The notes: generated from the letters alone by a model not told the origin. 64,000 bases of DNA from Pseudodonghicola flavimaris (GCF_030164425.1 NZ_JASNJD010000001.1:310001-374000), one strand, 5' to 3'; shown: positions 44,501 to 55,784, counted from the first letter of the stretch. Program-made: numbers and translations.

Positions 44501-44892
44501 CGGCGGTTCCATTCTGTCTCGGGCTTTGGGTTTAACGCCTGTTTTTCGCTGCGGCTACCGGCTTTTGCGCCGCAGAAACCGCGGCGGGTGGTTGACATCG
44601 GCGCGCCGGGCGTCCATCTGGCGATCAGGCACTGACCTCTGCCGCGTGAGCAGATGACCCAGGGGCGCGAGCATATCGCAGCCCGGCCCACGGCGAAAGG
44701 CCTGGGCAAGGGTGGGGAAGACCGGGTCGGTGCCGACCGTTCCCAAGATCACGCGTGGGGCCGATGCGTTTGGCCGGTTCCCTGGCATTCGGCCGGGGGG
44801 CAGAGGTCCGCGCCCCACTGTCGCCCGCCTGCGCGGGCGGCTGAACCCGCGCCCTGTCCGTGGTCCGTCCCGCGGGGCCGAAAGGATATGTT
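44501..44892. other. Gene-free divergent region between fur and DEAD-box gene
   Basis: About 390 bp with no coding sequence I can support; short open frames on the minus strand have Arg/Pro-rich, shadow-like composition. Near 44887-44896 the sequence GGATATGTTTTGA holds a two-codon frame (ATG TTT TGA) whose stop overlaps the TTG start of the helicase gene. Confidence 0.4.
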
Positions 44893-46323
44893 TTGAACCA
44901 ATTCGAGATGATGGGCCTGCCGGCTCACCTGCTCACCCGCCTGGCCGCCATGGGGCTGAGCGAACCGACCCCGATCCAGTCTCGGGCGATCCCGCATGCG
45001 CTGGACGGCCGCGATGTGATGGGCCTGGCCCAGACCGGCACCGGCAAGACCGCCGCCTTTGGCCTGCCGCTGGTCGCCAAGATGCTGGAATACGGCCGCA
45101 AGCCGGCGCAGAAGACCGTCCGCGGGCTGGTGCTGGCGCCGACCCGCGAACTCGCCAACCAGATTTGCGACACCCTGCGGGCGCTGGTCGAGGGTACGCC
45201 GCTGAAGGTGGGCTATGTGGTCGGCGGCCAGTCGATCAACGCCCAGATCAAGCGGCTGGAGCGCGGCACCGATATTCTGGTCGCCACCCCGGGCCGGCTG
45301 CTGGATCTGCTGGACCGCCGGGCGCTCACCCTGGAGGATTGCGATTTCCTGGTGCTGGACGAAGCCGACCAGATGCTCGATCTCGGCTTCATCCACGCGC
45401 TGCGCAAGATCGCGGCGCTGCTGCCGGAGGAGCGTCAGACGCTGCTGTTCTCGGCCACCATGCCGAAGCAGATGAACGAGATCGCCCAGAGCTATCTGAA
45501 CAATCCGATGCGGGTCGAGGTCACCCCGCCGGGCAAGGCCGCCGACAAGATCACCCAATCGGTGCATTTCATCGCCAAGGCGGAAAAGACCGGCCTGCTG
45601 ATCGAATTGCTCGATACCCACCGCGACGAGCTGGCGCTGGTCTTCGCCCGCACCAAGCACGGCTCCGACCGGCTGATGAAGGCGCTGGACCGGGCCGGCT
45701 ATGCCACGGCGGCGATCCACGGCAACAAGAGCCAGGGACAGCGCGACCGGGCGCTGGCGGCCTTCAAGGCGGGGGAAATCCTGGTGCTGGTGGCCACCGA
45801 CGTGGCGGCCCGGGGGCTCGATATCCCCGACGTCAAACACGTCTACAACTACGATCTGCCGAATGTGCCGGATGCCTATGTGCACCGGATCGGCCGCACC
45901 GCGCGGGCCGGCAAGGACGGTTCTGCCATCGCATTCTGCGCGCCTGACGAGATGGGCGAGCTGAAGGCGATCCAGAAGGTGATGAAGATGTCGATCCCGG
46001 TGGCCTCTGGCCGCCCCTGGGAGGTGATGGAAGACCCCACGGCGCCGAAATCCGGCCCCGGCGGGCGGCGCGGCGGGTCCGGCAAGCCGGGTCAGGCCGG
46101 TGGGCCGCGTCGGCGGCGCCGCGGTGGTGGCGGTGGCGGCGGCGGTCGCCGGCCCAGCAAGGCGGCCCGACGCGGCCGCGATCGGATGATCGGACGCCCC
46201 CGTGCCTCGGCCCGGGGGCGTTTTCCTGTCAACGGGCGGGCTGCGCGGCGCGGCGGGCCCGCCGCAGGGTCAGCGGGATCAGCGCGCTCAGGATCAGCAG
46301 TCGCAGGACGTGGCAGGCGGTGA
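44893..46323 (+). CDS. DEAD-box RNA helicase, probable 3' frameshift
   Basis: A 476-residue ATP-dependent RNA helicase of the RhlE type. It carries the Q motif EPTPIQSRAIPHAL, motif I AQTGTGKT near residue 44, DEAD in LVLDEADQMLDLGF near 155, SATMP near 186 and the C-terminal HRIGRTARAGKDG near 335. The TTG at 44893 follows GAAAGGA; later ATGs (44908, 44911) would cut into the N-terminal helix. The last 45 residues are Gly/Arg/Ala-rich, run through a terminator (46194-46224) and overlap the opposite gene by 95 bp. A stop at 46187-46189 in the +2 frame would be the expected end, so a frameshift in the Gly-rich repeat is likely. Confidence 0.88.
   Translation: MNQFEMMGLPAHLLTRLAAMGLSEPTPIQSRAIPHALDGRDVMGLAQTGTGKTAAFGLPLVAKMLEYGRKPAQKTVRGLVLAPTRELANQICDTLRALVEGTPLKVGYVVGGQSINAQIKRLERGTDILVATPGRLLDLLDRRALTLEDCDFLVLDEADQMLDLGFIHALRKIAALLPEERQTLLFSATMPKQMNEIAQSYLNNPMRVEVTPPGKAADKITQSVHFIAKAEKTGLLIELLDTHRDELALVFARTKHGSDRLMKALDRAGYATAAIHGNKSQGQRDRALAAFKAGEILVLVATDVAARGLDIPDVKHVYNYDLPNVPDAYVHRIGRTARAGKDGSAIAFCAPDEMGELKAIQKVMKMSIPVASGRPWEVMEDPTAPKSGPGGRRGGSGKPGQAGGPRRRRRGGGGGGGGRRPSKAARRGRDRMIGRPRASARGRFPVNGRAARRGGPAAGSAGSARSGSAVAGRGRR
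46194..46224 (+). terminator. Rho-independent terminator inside 3' end of DEAD-box frame
   Basis: ACGCCCCCG (46194-46202) pairs perfectly with CGGGGGCGT (46213-46221) and is followed by TTT. A terminator of this quality should lie after the stop, not 100 bp before it. Confidence 0.82.
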
Positions 46324-47281
46324 TGAAACCTGGGTTGGCCCCCATCGCTGCACCGAGTGCGATCATCGTCTCCAGCCCGCCGGGGGCGAAGCCGGTCAGC
46401 ACATGGGCGGTGGGCATCGCCAGCGCCAGCGCCACCGGAAAAGCGGCCAGGGTCATCACCGCGACGCTGATCGCGGTCACTGCCAGCCCGGCCATCAGCG
46501 CCGAGCGCAACAGCGCCAGGGACACGCCGGAAAACCGGGTGCCGATCACCGTGCCCATCACCAGAAACGCCGGCATGCTGAGCCAGAGCGGCAGGCTGCC
46601 GGTGCTGAGCCCGGTGACATGGCCGCCGGCGGAGGCGACCATCGGTCCGAGCAGGAGCGGCGCGGGAAATTTCAGCCGGCGGAACAGCACCCCCAGCGCC
46701 ACCCCGACCAGCGCCAGCACGATCAGCTGCAGGGGCGGCATCGGCACCCCTTGTGGCAGCACCCCGGGCGCCATCCGCACCCCCAGCGCCAGGGCGACGA
46801 AGGGCACGCTCAGCGTCAGCACCAGTACCCGCAGGGTCTGCGCCACGGCGATCCGCGCCACATCGCTGCCGGTATCGGCGGCGGAGGCGAGGACGAAGCT
46901 CAGGTGCCCGGGGGCGGAGGCCAGGCTGGCGCTGACCGGGTCGAAGTGAAACAGCCGCATCAGCACCTGCTGGCCGGACCAGAGGATCGCCACCAGCGCC
47001 AGCCCGAGGACGGCGAAGGCCAGCGGCCAGTGCAGTACCGCCCGGCCGGCTTCGGCCGAAAATCCGCTGCCGACCCCGAGGCCGAGCACCACCAGGCATA
47101 TCTGCATCAGCCGCGGCGAGACCGACAGCCGGGCACCGGCCAGCCCGGCCAGAGACACCACCAGCGCCGGGCCGATCAGCAAGGCTGCGGGCAGGGCGGC
47201 CAGATAGGCCAGCGCGGCCCCCAGCGCGCCGAGGCCGAGCGCGCGGGCATTGGTCCACAAGAGGGCGGGAAGGCGGGTCAT
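46229..47281 (-). CDS. AbrB family membrane protein (COG3180-type)
   Basis: A 350-residue hydrophobic protein with about ten membrane helices in two similar halves. Each half contains a FxLxxxG-like segment: SASLASAPGHLSFVLASAADTG near residue 118 and TGFAPGGLETMIALGAAMG near 296. This pattern defines proteins often annotated 'AbrB family transcriptional regulator' or 'ammonia monooxygenase'; both names are misleading for a membrane transporter-like protein. The function is unknown. It converges on the helicase gene. Confidence 0.85.
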   Translation of the reverse strand: MTRLPALLWTNARALGLGALGAALAYLAALPAALLIGPALVVSLAGLAGARLSVSPRLMQICLVVLGLGVGSGFSAEAGRAVLHWPLAFAVLGLALVAILWSGQQVLMRLFHFDPVSASLASAPGHLSFVLASAADTGSDVARIAVAQTLRVLVLTLSVPFVALALGVRMAPGVLPQGVPMPPLQLIVLALVGVALGVLFRRLKFPAPLLLGPMVASAGGHVTGLSTGSLPLWLSMPAFLVMGTVIGTRFSGVSLALLRSALMAGLAVTAISVAVMTLAAFPVALALAMPTAHVLTGFAPGGLETMIALGAAMGANPGFITACHVLRLLILSALIPLTLRRARRAAQPAR

Positions 47282-47466
47282 GCTCCGGCCCTATCACCGC
47301 TGTGGGGCGGCCACAATCTCCCGCCATAATCTCCCGTTGTGTCCGGCCCATCGCCACCGCCGGTCGGGCGGGGCCGGCGGCGCGGCACCGCTTGCAGCCT
47401 GCCCGAAATTCGGTCATGGCGGGCGGGTGCCCTCCGGCACCTTTCTCTTTCGACGGATCGATCCCG

Positions 47467-49681
<2,215 letters not shown>

Positions 49682-49709
49682 TCCGCCAGAGCCCGGTTTC
49701 CCGGTTGAG

Positions 49710-49745
49710 AAAACGCCCCCGCTGCCGAAAGGCGGCGGGGGTTTT
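49710..49745 (+). terminator. Rho-independent terminator after eno
   Basis: CCCCCGCTGCC (49716-49726) pairs with GGCGGCGGGGG (49731-49741) with one T-G pair around GAAA, flanked by AAAACG and TTTT. Confidence 0.88.
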
Positions 49746-49904
49746 CCGTGCGCCTTGTGCAAGGGGCAGGGTGGCGCCGATCAGAACGGCCGGTCAGACG
49801 CGCAGGCGTTGACAGGCGATCGCGGGGCCGCAAAAGCCGCGTCCAAAGCGCCGGGTGAAAACGCGGCCGTTGCGGGGCAAACGACGCCTGGAAAATTCCG
49901 GGAC

Positions 49905-50360
49905 CTAGGCGGCCTGTCTGATCTTCCTGAAGAAGTCCTTGATATGGGTCTTGTAATGCGCCTCCGCCGAATTCTTCTTCAGCCGGATGCCCGCCATGGC
50001 GAGATGCCCCTTCGGCGATGACGCCGCGAGGGTGGTGACCGCGCGAATAACGGTGGAGTTTTCCGTCTTCTGCTTGAGCACGATCTTGGTCGCTGCGGTG
50101 ATGCCCGCGATCTTGGTTTCGAACGCCAGCCGATTGGGGACATCGCTCTCGACCGCCTTGATCACCACCTTGCCGCTCAGCAGGCTGACCGAAAAAGTGC
50201 CGGTCCAGGAGGTCCCGACGCCGATGGCGTCCTCGCCCTCCGCGCGCGTCAGCGGCAGGCCGTGATCGTTCGCCCAACTTTCCAGATTGGATTTGTCGAT
50301 GAGCACGGTCCAGACGGTGTCGATGGGCGCGTTGATGATCTCTTTTCCGGCAAATTTCAT
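49905..50360 (-). CDS. SRPBCC (START-like) family protein
   Basis: A 151-residue protein with the N-terminal pattern of the polyketide cyclase/dehydrase fold: FAGKEIINAPIDTVWTVLIDKSNLESW (start of the helix-grip), a central GVGTSWTGTFSVSLLSGKVVIKAVE strand region, and a long C-terminal helix rich in Lys/Arg. These proteins bind hydrophobic ligands, and some resemble carbon monoxide dehydrogenase subunit G. The ligand is unknown. The start at 50360 is where the fold begins. Confidence 0.8.
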   Translation of the reverse strand: MKFAGKEIINAPIDTVWTVLIDKSNLESWANDHGLPLTRAEGEDAIGVGTSWTGTFSVSLLSGKVVIKAVESDVPNRLAFETKIAGITAATKIVLKQKTENSTVIRAVTTLAASSPKGHLAMAGIRLKKNSAEAHYKTHIKDFFRKIRQAA

Positions 50361-50607
50361 TGGGGCTCCAGGGTTGACCGGGCAGCTCTCAGTCACGCGG
50401 GCTGCCGGCGTCGAATTTGTCATGACCGCTCCGCTGCCGCAAGCGACTGCGGCGGTGAATCGGCGCCTCGGGGCGAAACCCGTCGCGACAGTGCCGCACC
50501 GCGGCCATTCCGTCGTCGGCCGCACGCAGGTTGGGGGGGCGGCGGCGCGCTTGCCTCTTCTCCCGCATCCGCTCCGGCGCTAGGCTCCGCTCGCAAGGAG
50601 GCCCCCG

Positions 50608-51120
50608 ATGTCCCAGCTTGTCGTTCGTCCCGCCCGGGGCGCTGCCGATCTCTTCGCCGTGCGCGCGCTCTGTCGCGCCTACCGTGCCGATCTGGATGCC
50701 CGCTGGCCCGATCACCCGCAATTCCTGGCCCGGTACTACAACACCGCGGAGTTCGAGGGGCTGCTGGCCCGGCTGCCGGAGCTGCACCGGCCGCCGCGGG
50801 GGGAGATCTTCGTTGCCGATCTGGGCGGGCGGATCGTCGGCTGCGGCATGACGCATGAGATCGCCGCCGGGGTGTCCGAGATCAAGCGCGTCTTCGTCAC
50901 CGAGGCGGCGCGCGGCCATGGCGCCGGGCGGCGGATTTGCCAGGCGGCGATGGAGCGGGCGCGGGGGGATGGCTATGAGCGCATGGTGCTCGACACCACC
51001 ACGCGGCTGACCGAGGCGATCGCGCTGTACCAGCGGCTGGGATTCGCGCCGATCGCCCCGTTCTACGATCCGCCGGAGGATTTCGCCGAGAACCTGCTGT
51101 TCTTCGGTCGCGATCTCTAG
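50608..51120 (+). CDS. GNAT family N-acetyltransferase
   Basis: A 170-residue acetyltransferase. Motif A is EIKRVFVTEAARGHGAGRRIC near residues 91-111 (acetyl-CoA pyrophosphate loop RGHGAG), followed by GYERMVLDTTTRLTEAIALYQRLGF, a typical motif B. The target is unknown. Its stop overlaps by 3 bp the stop of the convergent GNAT gene. An AAGGAGG ribosome binding site precedes the ATG. Confidence 0.9.
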   Translation: MSQLVVRPARGAADLFAVRALCRAYRADLDARWPDHPQFLARYYNTAEFEGLLARLPELHRPPRGEIFVADLGGRIVGCGMTHEIAAGVSEIKRVFVTEAARGHGAGRRICQAAMERARGDGYERMVLDTTTRLTEAIALYQRLGFAPIAPFYDPPEDFAENLLFFGRDL

Positions 51121-51566
51121 AGCTTGCGGCTCATCACCCGGGTGCCTTCCTCCTCGCGGAACCGGGCGCGGGCGAACAGGTCGCGGTTGCGGTCGGCGGC
51201 GCTGTCAAGATGCAGCTGGATCGCCTTGACCCCGGCCGCGCCGAGGGCGCGGGGCAGGCTGCCCAGCACCTCGGTGGCGATGCCGCGGCCGCGCACCGGT
51301 GGCCGGATGTAAAGCTCTTCGATCCGCGCCTCCAGCCCGGCCAGCGGCAGCGACCAGCCGAAGCTCAGCACGATATAGCCGAGCGGCGCGCGCGCCGGTC
51401 CGATCAGATAGATCGCCCCCTGCGGCAGTCCCTCCAGGAGCGGCGCGATTCCGTCGCGCTGCTGCTCCGCCGCGCGGTCGATCCCCAACTCGGCATGACA
51501 GGCCGCCGACAGCGCCAGCAGCCGGTCCAGATCGGCGGGCCTGGCCAGATGCAGCGCCGCGCTCAT
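51117..51566 (-). CDS. GNAT family N-acetyltransferase, coupled to nucleoside hydrolase
   Basis: A 149-residue acetyltransferase. Motif A is IEELYIRPPVRGRGIATEVLG near residues 82-102, and the C-terminus KAIQLHLDSAADRNRDLFARARF resembles motif B. The ATG overlaps the stop of the nucleoside hydrolase (ATGA), so the pair is translationally coupled. It is a different subfamily from the GNAT gene it converges on. Confidence 0.86.
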   Translation of the reverse strand: MSAALHLARPADLDRLLALSAACHAELGIDRAAEQQRDGIAPLLEGLPQGAIYLIGPARAPLGYIVLSFGWSLPLAGLEARIEELYIRPPVRGRGIATEVLGSLPRALGAAGVKAIQLHLDSAADRNRDLFARARFREEEGTRVMSRKL

Positions 51567-52504
51567 AGCCGCCCCAGCCGTTCGGTCAGCAGCGAAAAGA
51601 ACGCTTCGGCGACGACATCGCCCATGAACATCGCGTTGGGTCGCCGGTCGGTGACCCGCCACCAGTCGGCGACCGTCATGCCCAGCGTCAACGGCGACCG
51701 GGTCTCGATCTCGACATTGATGTAGCGCCCGGAAAACAGCTCTGGCCGGATCAGATAGGCGATGACGGTGGGATCGTGCAGCGGCGCGCCGGCGCTGCCG
51801 TATTTCTCCTTGTCGAACCGCTCGAAGAAATCGGTCATCTCGGCCACCGCCAGCCCCACCGGGGTTCCCAGCGCGCGGAAGGCATCGTTGCGCGCCTTGG
51901 TCACCAGCGCCCCATGCGTCACATCGAGCGGCATCACCACCAGCGGCACGCCGGATTTGAACACGATATCGGCGGCTTCCGGGTCGACGTAAATGTTGAA
52001 CTCGGCCGCGGGGGTAATATTGCCGACCTCGAAATAGGCCCCGCCCATCAGCACCACCTCGCGCACCCGGGGGATGATGTCGGGCGCCTCCTGAAACGCC
52101 CTCGCGATATTGGTCAGCGGCCCCAGCGGGCAGAGGGTGACGGTGCCCGCCGGCGCGCGCCGCAGCGTCTCGATCAGGAAGGCCACCGCATGCTGCGGTT
52201 GCAGCTCCATCGCCGGGTCGGGCAGTTTCGGCCCGTCGAGACCGGTCTTGCCATGCACATGTTCGGCGGTGACCAGCGGCCGGGACAGCGGCGCGTCGCA
52301 GCCGGCATAGACCGGCACATCCGGCCGCCCCGCCAGTTCGCAGACGATGCGCGCATTCTTGGCGGTCAGCGCCAGCGGCACGTTGCCGGCCACGGCGGTG
52401 ATCCCCAGAACCTCGATCTCCTCGGGGCTGGCAAGCGCCAGCAGAATGGCGACTGCGTCGTCCTGGCCCGGGTCGGTGTCGATGATGATCTTGCGCGCGC
52501 TCAT
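51563..52504 (-). CDS. Inosine-uridine preferring nucleoside hydrolase
   Basis: A 313-residue enzyme that cleaves ribonucleosides to base and ribose. The calcium-binding Asp cluster is IIDTDPGQDDAVAILLAL at residues 7-24; LCPLGPLTNIARA near 124, VVLMGGAYFEVGNITPAAEFNIYVDPEAA near 150-178 and the C-terminal catalytic region (LHDPTVIAYLIRPELF near 243, with His) are all present. No nucleoside transporter is adjacent. It lies downstream of mazG with a repeat element between. Confidence 0.94.
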   Translation of the reverse strand: MSARKIIIDTDPGQDDAVAILLALASPEEIEVLGITAVAGNVPLALTAKNARIVCELAGRPDVPVYAGCDAPLSRPLVTAEHVHGKTGLDGPKLPDPAMELQPQHAVAFLIETLRRAPAGTVTLCPLGPLTNIARAFQEAPDIIPRVREVVLMGGAYFEVGNITPAAEFNIYVDPEAADIVFKSGVPLVVMPLDVTHGALVTKARNDAFRALGTPVGLAVAEMTDFFERFDKEKYGSAGAPLHDPTVIAYLIRPELFSGRYINVEIETRSPLTLGMTVADWWRVTDRRPNAMFMGDVVAEAFFSLLTERLGRL

Positions 52505-52596
52505 GCTGCCCCCTTGGTTTCGCGGCGAAGGTCGCAGGGCGCAGGCACAATGTCCAGCGCCCTGCGACCGTCTCGGCGAGGGCCCGCGCCCCGCTG

Positions 52597-52656
52597 TCTT
52601 CTTCTCTGTCGAAATACTCCGGGGGGGCGGCCGCAGGCCGGGGGGCAGCGCCCCCC
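52597..52656 (-). repeat. Dispersed 3'-UTR two-hairpin element, copy 7
   Basis: On the minus strand, 22 bp past the mazG stop, it reads GGGGGGCGCTGCCCCCC (hairpin 1), GGCCTGCGGCC (hairpin 2), GCCCCCCCGGAGTATTT and CAGAGAAGAAG. Confidence 0.76.
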
Positions 52657-52678
52657 TCCCAGCCCCGACGTCGCCCGC

Positions 52679-53509
52679 TCAGCCTTGGGTCTTCGCCGCC
52701 TTTTCCGCCGCCTTCACGGCATCCCAGAGCGCGTCCATCTCCGCCAGATCGCTTTCTTCCGGGCGTCGGCCGCGTGCCGCCAGCGCCTGTTCGACCCCGC
52801 GGAAGCGGCGGGTGAACTTGCCATTGGCGCGGCGCAGCGCCGCCTCCGGTTCCACGCCCAGGTGACGGCCGAGGTTGACCATGACGAAGAGCAGATCGCC
52901 GAATTCCTCCTCGATCTCGTCGGCGCCCAGACTGTCGCACGCCTCGGTCAGCTCATTGGCCTCCTCGGCGATCTTGGCCAGCACGTCGCCGGCATCGGGC
53001 CAGTCGAAGCCGACCCGGGCGGCGCGCTTCTGCAGCTTGTAGGCGCGCAGCAGCGCCGGCAGATTGGCCGTCAGCCCTTCGAGCGCGCCCTGCTGTTCCT
53101 TGCCGGCGCGTTCGGCGGCCTTGATCGCCTCCCAGTCGGCGGTCTGCTGTTCGGCGCTCTTGTCGCGGCTCTCGTTGCCGAAGACATGCGGGTGGCGCGC
53201 GATCATCTTGTCGGAGATCGTCCTGACCACGCTGTCGAAGCTGAACAGCCCCGCCTCCGCGCCCATCTGGGTGTGATAGACGGTCTGGAACAGCAGATCG
53301 CCCAGCTCGCCTTCCAGCTCGTCCCAGGCCTGGCGCTCGATGGCGTCGGCGACTTCATAGCCCTCTTCGATGGTATAGGGCGCGATCGAGGCGAAATCCT
53401 GTTCCAGATCCCAGGGGCAGCCGGTGTCGGGATCGCGCAGCCGGCGCATGATTTCCAGCAGCCGTCCGATTCCCTCCGGCAGCTCGTAGATCGGGTCCTG
53501 ATCGGGCAT
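52679..53509 (-). CDS. mazG: Nucleoside triphosphate pyrophosphohydrolase MazG
   Basis: A 276-residue all-helical NTP pyrophosphatase with two MazG domains. The first shows GCPWDLEQDFASIAPYTIEEGYEVADA near residues 33-58 and GELGDLLFQTVYH near 70; the second shows EEANELTEACDSLG near 167 and EEEFGDLLFVMVNLGRHLG near 182-200. It removes non-canonical nucleotides or, in E. coli, ppGpp. Length is normal. It diverges from the M20 amidohydrolase gene. Confidence 0.95.
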   Translation of the reverse strand: MPDQDPIYELPEGIGRLLEIMRRLRDPDTGCPWDLEQDFASIAPYTIEEGYEVADAIERQAWDELEGELGDLLFQTVYHTQMGAEAGLFSFDSVVRTISDKMIARHPHVFGNESRDKSAEQQTADWEAIKAAERAGKEQQGALEGLTANLPALLRAYKLQKRAARVGFDWPDAGDVLAKIAEEANELTEACDSLGADEIEEEFGDLLFVMVNLGRHLGVEPEAALRRANGKFTRRFRGVEQALAARGRRPEESDLAEMDALWDAVKAAEKAAKTQG

Positions 53510-53573
53510 TGCAGCGCCTCCTTATCCGGTGTCAGATGCATCTGTCCCGGATGTGCCCACAGGAGTCCACCCC

Positions 53574-54740
53574 ATGCCCGTCGTGAACCGCATCGCCGAT
53601 TACGCCGCCGAGATGACGGCCTGGCGCCGGCATCTGCATCAGCATCCCGAACTGGGGTTCGATTGCCCGGAAACCGCCGCCTTCATCGCCGCGCGGCTGC
53701 GCGAATTCGGCGTCGACGAACTGCATGAGGGCATCGCCCGTACCGGCATCGTGGCGCTGATCGAGGGGCAGGGGCCGGGGCCGACCATCGGGCTCAGGGC
53801 GGATTTCGACGCGCTGCCGATCGCCGAGACCACCGGGCTCGACTATGCCTCGCAAACGCCGGGGAGGATGCATGCCTGCGGCCATGACGGCCATACCGCC
53901 ATGCTGCTGGGCGCGGCTAAATACCTGGCCGAGACGCGCAATTTCGCCGGCCGCGTGGCGCTGATCTTCCAGCCGGCGGAGGAGGATGGCGGCGGCGGCG
54001 AGGTGATGGTGCAGGAAGGCGCGCTCGACCGGTTCGATATCGGCCAGGTCTATGCGCTGCACAATGCGCCGGGCTTCACGGCGGGGGGATTTTACACCAC
54101 GCCGGGGCCGTTGATGGCGGCGGTCGACCAGTTCCACATCCATATCAAGGGGGTGGGCGGCCATGGCGCGATGCCGCATGAGACCCGCGATCCGGTGGTC
54201 GCGGCGCTGTCCATCGGGCAGGCGCTGCAGACCATCGTCAGCCGCAACAATTACGCGCTCGACGATCTGGTGATCTCGCTGACCCAGATCCACACCGGCA
54301 CCACCGACAATGTGATCCCGGAGGCCGCCTATCTGAACGGCACGGTGCGCACCTTCGATCCCAGGGTGCAGCAGATGGTGATCGAGAGGATGGAGGCCAT
54401 CGTCGCCGGCCAGGCGATGAGCTTCGAGGTGGAGGCGCGGCTGGACTACGAAAAGGGCTATCCCGCCACCATCAACGATGCCGACAAGACCCGCTTCGCA
54501 GTGGAGGTGGCCGAAGAGATCGCCGGGGCCGACAACGTGCTGGGCGATGTCGGACGCGAGATGGGGGCGGAGGATTTCGCCTTCATGTTGCAGGAACGTC
54601 CCGGCGCCTATCTGTTCATCGGTCAGGGCGAGACGGCGGGGCTGCATCAGCCCGATTACAACTTCAATGACGAGATCGCGCCGGCGGGCGCCTCCTTTTT
54701 CGCGCGGCTGGTCGAACGGGCCCAGCCGGTGGCGAAATAG
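53574..54740 (+). CDS. M20 family amidohydrolase (hippurate hydrolase/aminoacylase-like)
   Basis: A 388-residue zinc amidohydrolase. It shows WRRHLHQHPELGFD near residues 16-29, GLRADFDALPI near 71 (Asp), HACGHDGHTAMLLGAAK near 100-116 (metal His and Asp), FQPAEEDGGGG near 132 (catalytic Glu), and a dimerisation domain near 185-295. It hydrolyses N-acyl amino acids or related amides; the substrate is unknown. ATG 53574 has an AGGAG site. speB follows 27 bp later, and the two may act together on nitrogen compounds. Confidence 0.92.
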   Translation: MPVVNRIADYAAEMTAWRRHLHQHPELGFDCPETAAFIAARLREFGVDELHEGIARTGIVALIEGQGPGPTIGLRADFDALPIAETTGLDYASQTPGRMHACGHDGHTAMLLGAAKYLAETRNFAGRVALIFQPAEEDGGGGEVMVQEGALDRFDIGQVYALHNAPGFTAGGFYTTPGPLMAAVDQFHIHIKGVGGHGAMPHETRDPVVAALSIGQALQTIVSRNNYALDDLVISLTQIHTGTTDNVIPEAAYLNGTVRTFDPRVQQMVIERMEAIVAGQAMSFEVEARLDYEKGYPATINDADKTRFAVEVAEEIAGADNVLGDVGREMGAEDFAFMLQERPGAYLFIGQGETAGLHQPDYNFNDEIAPAGASFFARLVERAQPVAK

Positions 54741-54767
54741 GATCAACAAGACAGGGGAGATGCCACG

Positions 54768-55730
54768 ATGGCGATGAGCGATGTAGAAAACCAGATCGAT
54801 GCGGCTTTCACGCGGAACGATCTGCGCGGCACCAATCTGGAAGCCGCCTATGGCGGCGCGCCGTCCTTTCTGAAGCGGCGCTATACCAAGGATCTGACCG
54901 GGGCGCAGATCGCGGTGACCGGGGTGCCCTTCGATCTGGCGGTGTCGAACCGGCCGGGCACCCGTCTGGGGCCGCGCGGCATCCGCGAGGCGTCGAGCTA
55001 TCAGCCCTATGACGAGCCCTATGGCTGGCCGTTCCGGGCGCTGAGCGATCTGGCCATCGTCGATTATGGCGATCTCGCCTATGATTACGCCAATATCCCG
55101 GCCTTCCCGGCGGCGCTGACCGCGCATATCGCCGGCATCCTCGCCGCCGGCGTGGCGCCGGTGACGCTGGGCGGCGATCACTACATCACCTATCCGATCC
55201 TCAAGGCCTTCGCCGAGAAATACGGGCCGATGTCGCTGCTGCAGTTCGATGCCCATACCGACACCTGGGCCGATGACGATCCCGACCGGATCGACCACGG
55301 CACCATGTTCTACAAGGCGGTGAAAGAGGGGCTGGTGGATCCGGCGCGCTCGGTTCAGGTCGGCATCCGCACCCATAACGACGACACGCTGGGGGTGAAT
55401 ATCATCGACGCGGCGGAGGTGCATGAGATCGGACCCAAGGCGGTGGTGGCCAAGATCCGCGAGATCATCGGCGATCATCCCACCTATCTGACTTTCGATA
55501 TCGACGGGCTCGATCCGGCCTTCGCCCCGGGCACCGGCACGCCGGTCTGGGGCGGGCTCAGTTCGGCCCAGGCGGCGGCGATGCTGCGCGGGCTCGGCGG
55601 GATCAACATCAAGGGCGGCGACGTGGTCGAGGTCTCCCCGCCCTTCGATCCCTCCGGTATCACCTCGGTCGCCGGCGCCCATGTGGCGACCGCGATCATT
55701 TGTCTGCTGGGATGGACACTTCTGATGTGA
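54768..55730 (+). CDS. speB: Agmatinase (ureohydrolase family)
   Basis: A 320-residue binuclear manganese enzyme that hydrolyses agmatine to putrescine and urea. Mn-binding motifs are all present: GGDHYITYP near residue 136, LLQFDAHTDTWADDD near 157-171, and LTFDIDGLDPAFAPGTGTP near 243-261. Arginase-family relatives such as guanidinobutyrase share these motifs, so agmatine is likely but not certain. The start at 54768 follows GGGGAGATG. No other polyamine genes are adjacent. Confidence 0.92.
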   Translation: MAMSDVENQIDAAFTRNDLRGTNLEAAYGGAPSFLKRRYTKDLTGAQIAVTGVPFDLAVSNRPGTRLGPRGIREASSYQPYDEPYGWPFRALSDLAIVDYGDLAYDYANIPAFPAALTAHIAGILAAGVAPVTLGGDHYITYPILKAFAEKYGPMSLLQFDAHTDTWADDDPDRIDHGTMFYKAVKEGLVDPARSVQVGIRTHNDDTLGVNIIDAAEVHEIGPKAVVAKIREIIGDHPTYLTFDIDGLDPAFAPGTGTPVWGGLSSAQAAAMLRGLGGINIKGGDVVEVSPPFDPSGITSVAGAHVATAIICLLGWTLLM

Positions 55731-55784
55731 TTCATCTGGCCTGAGGGGAGCGAAGACGTCCGCACCGGACGCAAGGAGCCAGGC

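Noticed and set aside
44497-44818. Two short minus-strand frames upstream of fur
   Set aside because: Arg/Pro-rich with no recognisable motif and no ribosome binding site; treated as noncoding.
51117-52940. One 607-codon frame that seems to fuse a long N-terminus to the GNAT protein
   Set aside because: Only the last 149 codons show a GNAT fold. The rest is the nucleoside hydrolase gene read in the wrong frame, and a proper ATG overlaps that gene's stop.
53532-55682. A 716-codon minus-strand frame opposite the M20 and agmatinase genes
   Set aside because: Shadow composition; the plus-strand genes carry all catalytic motifs of their families.
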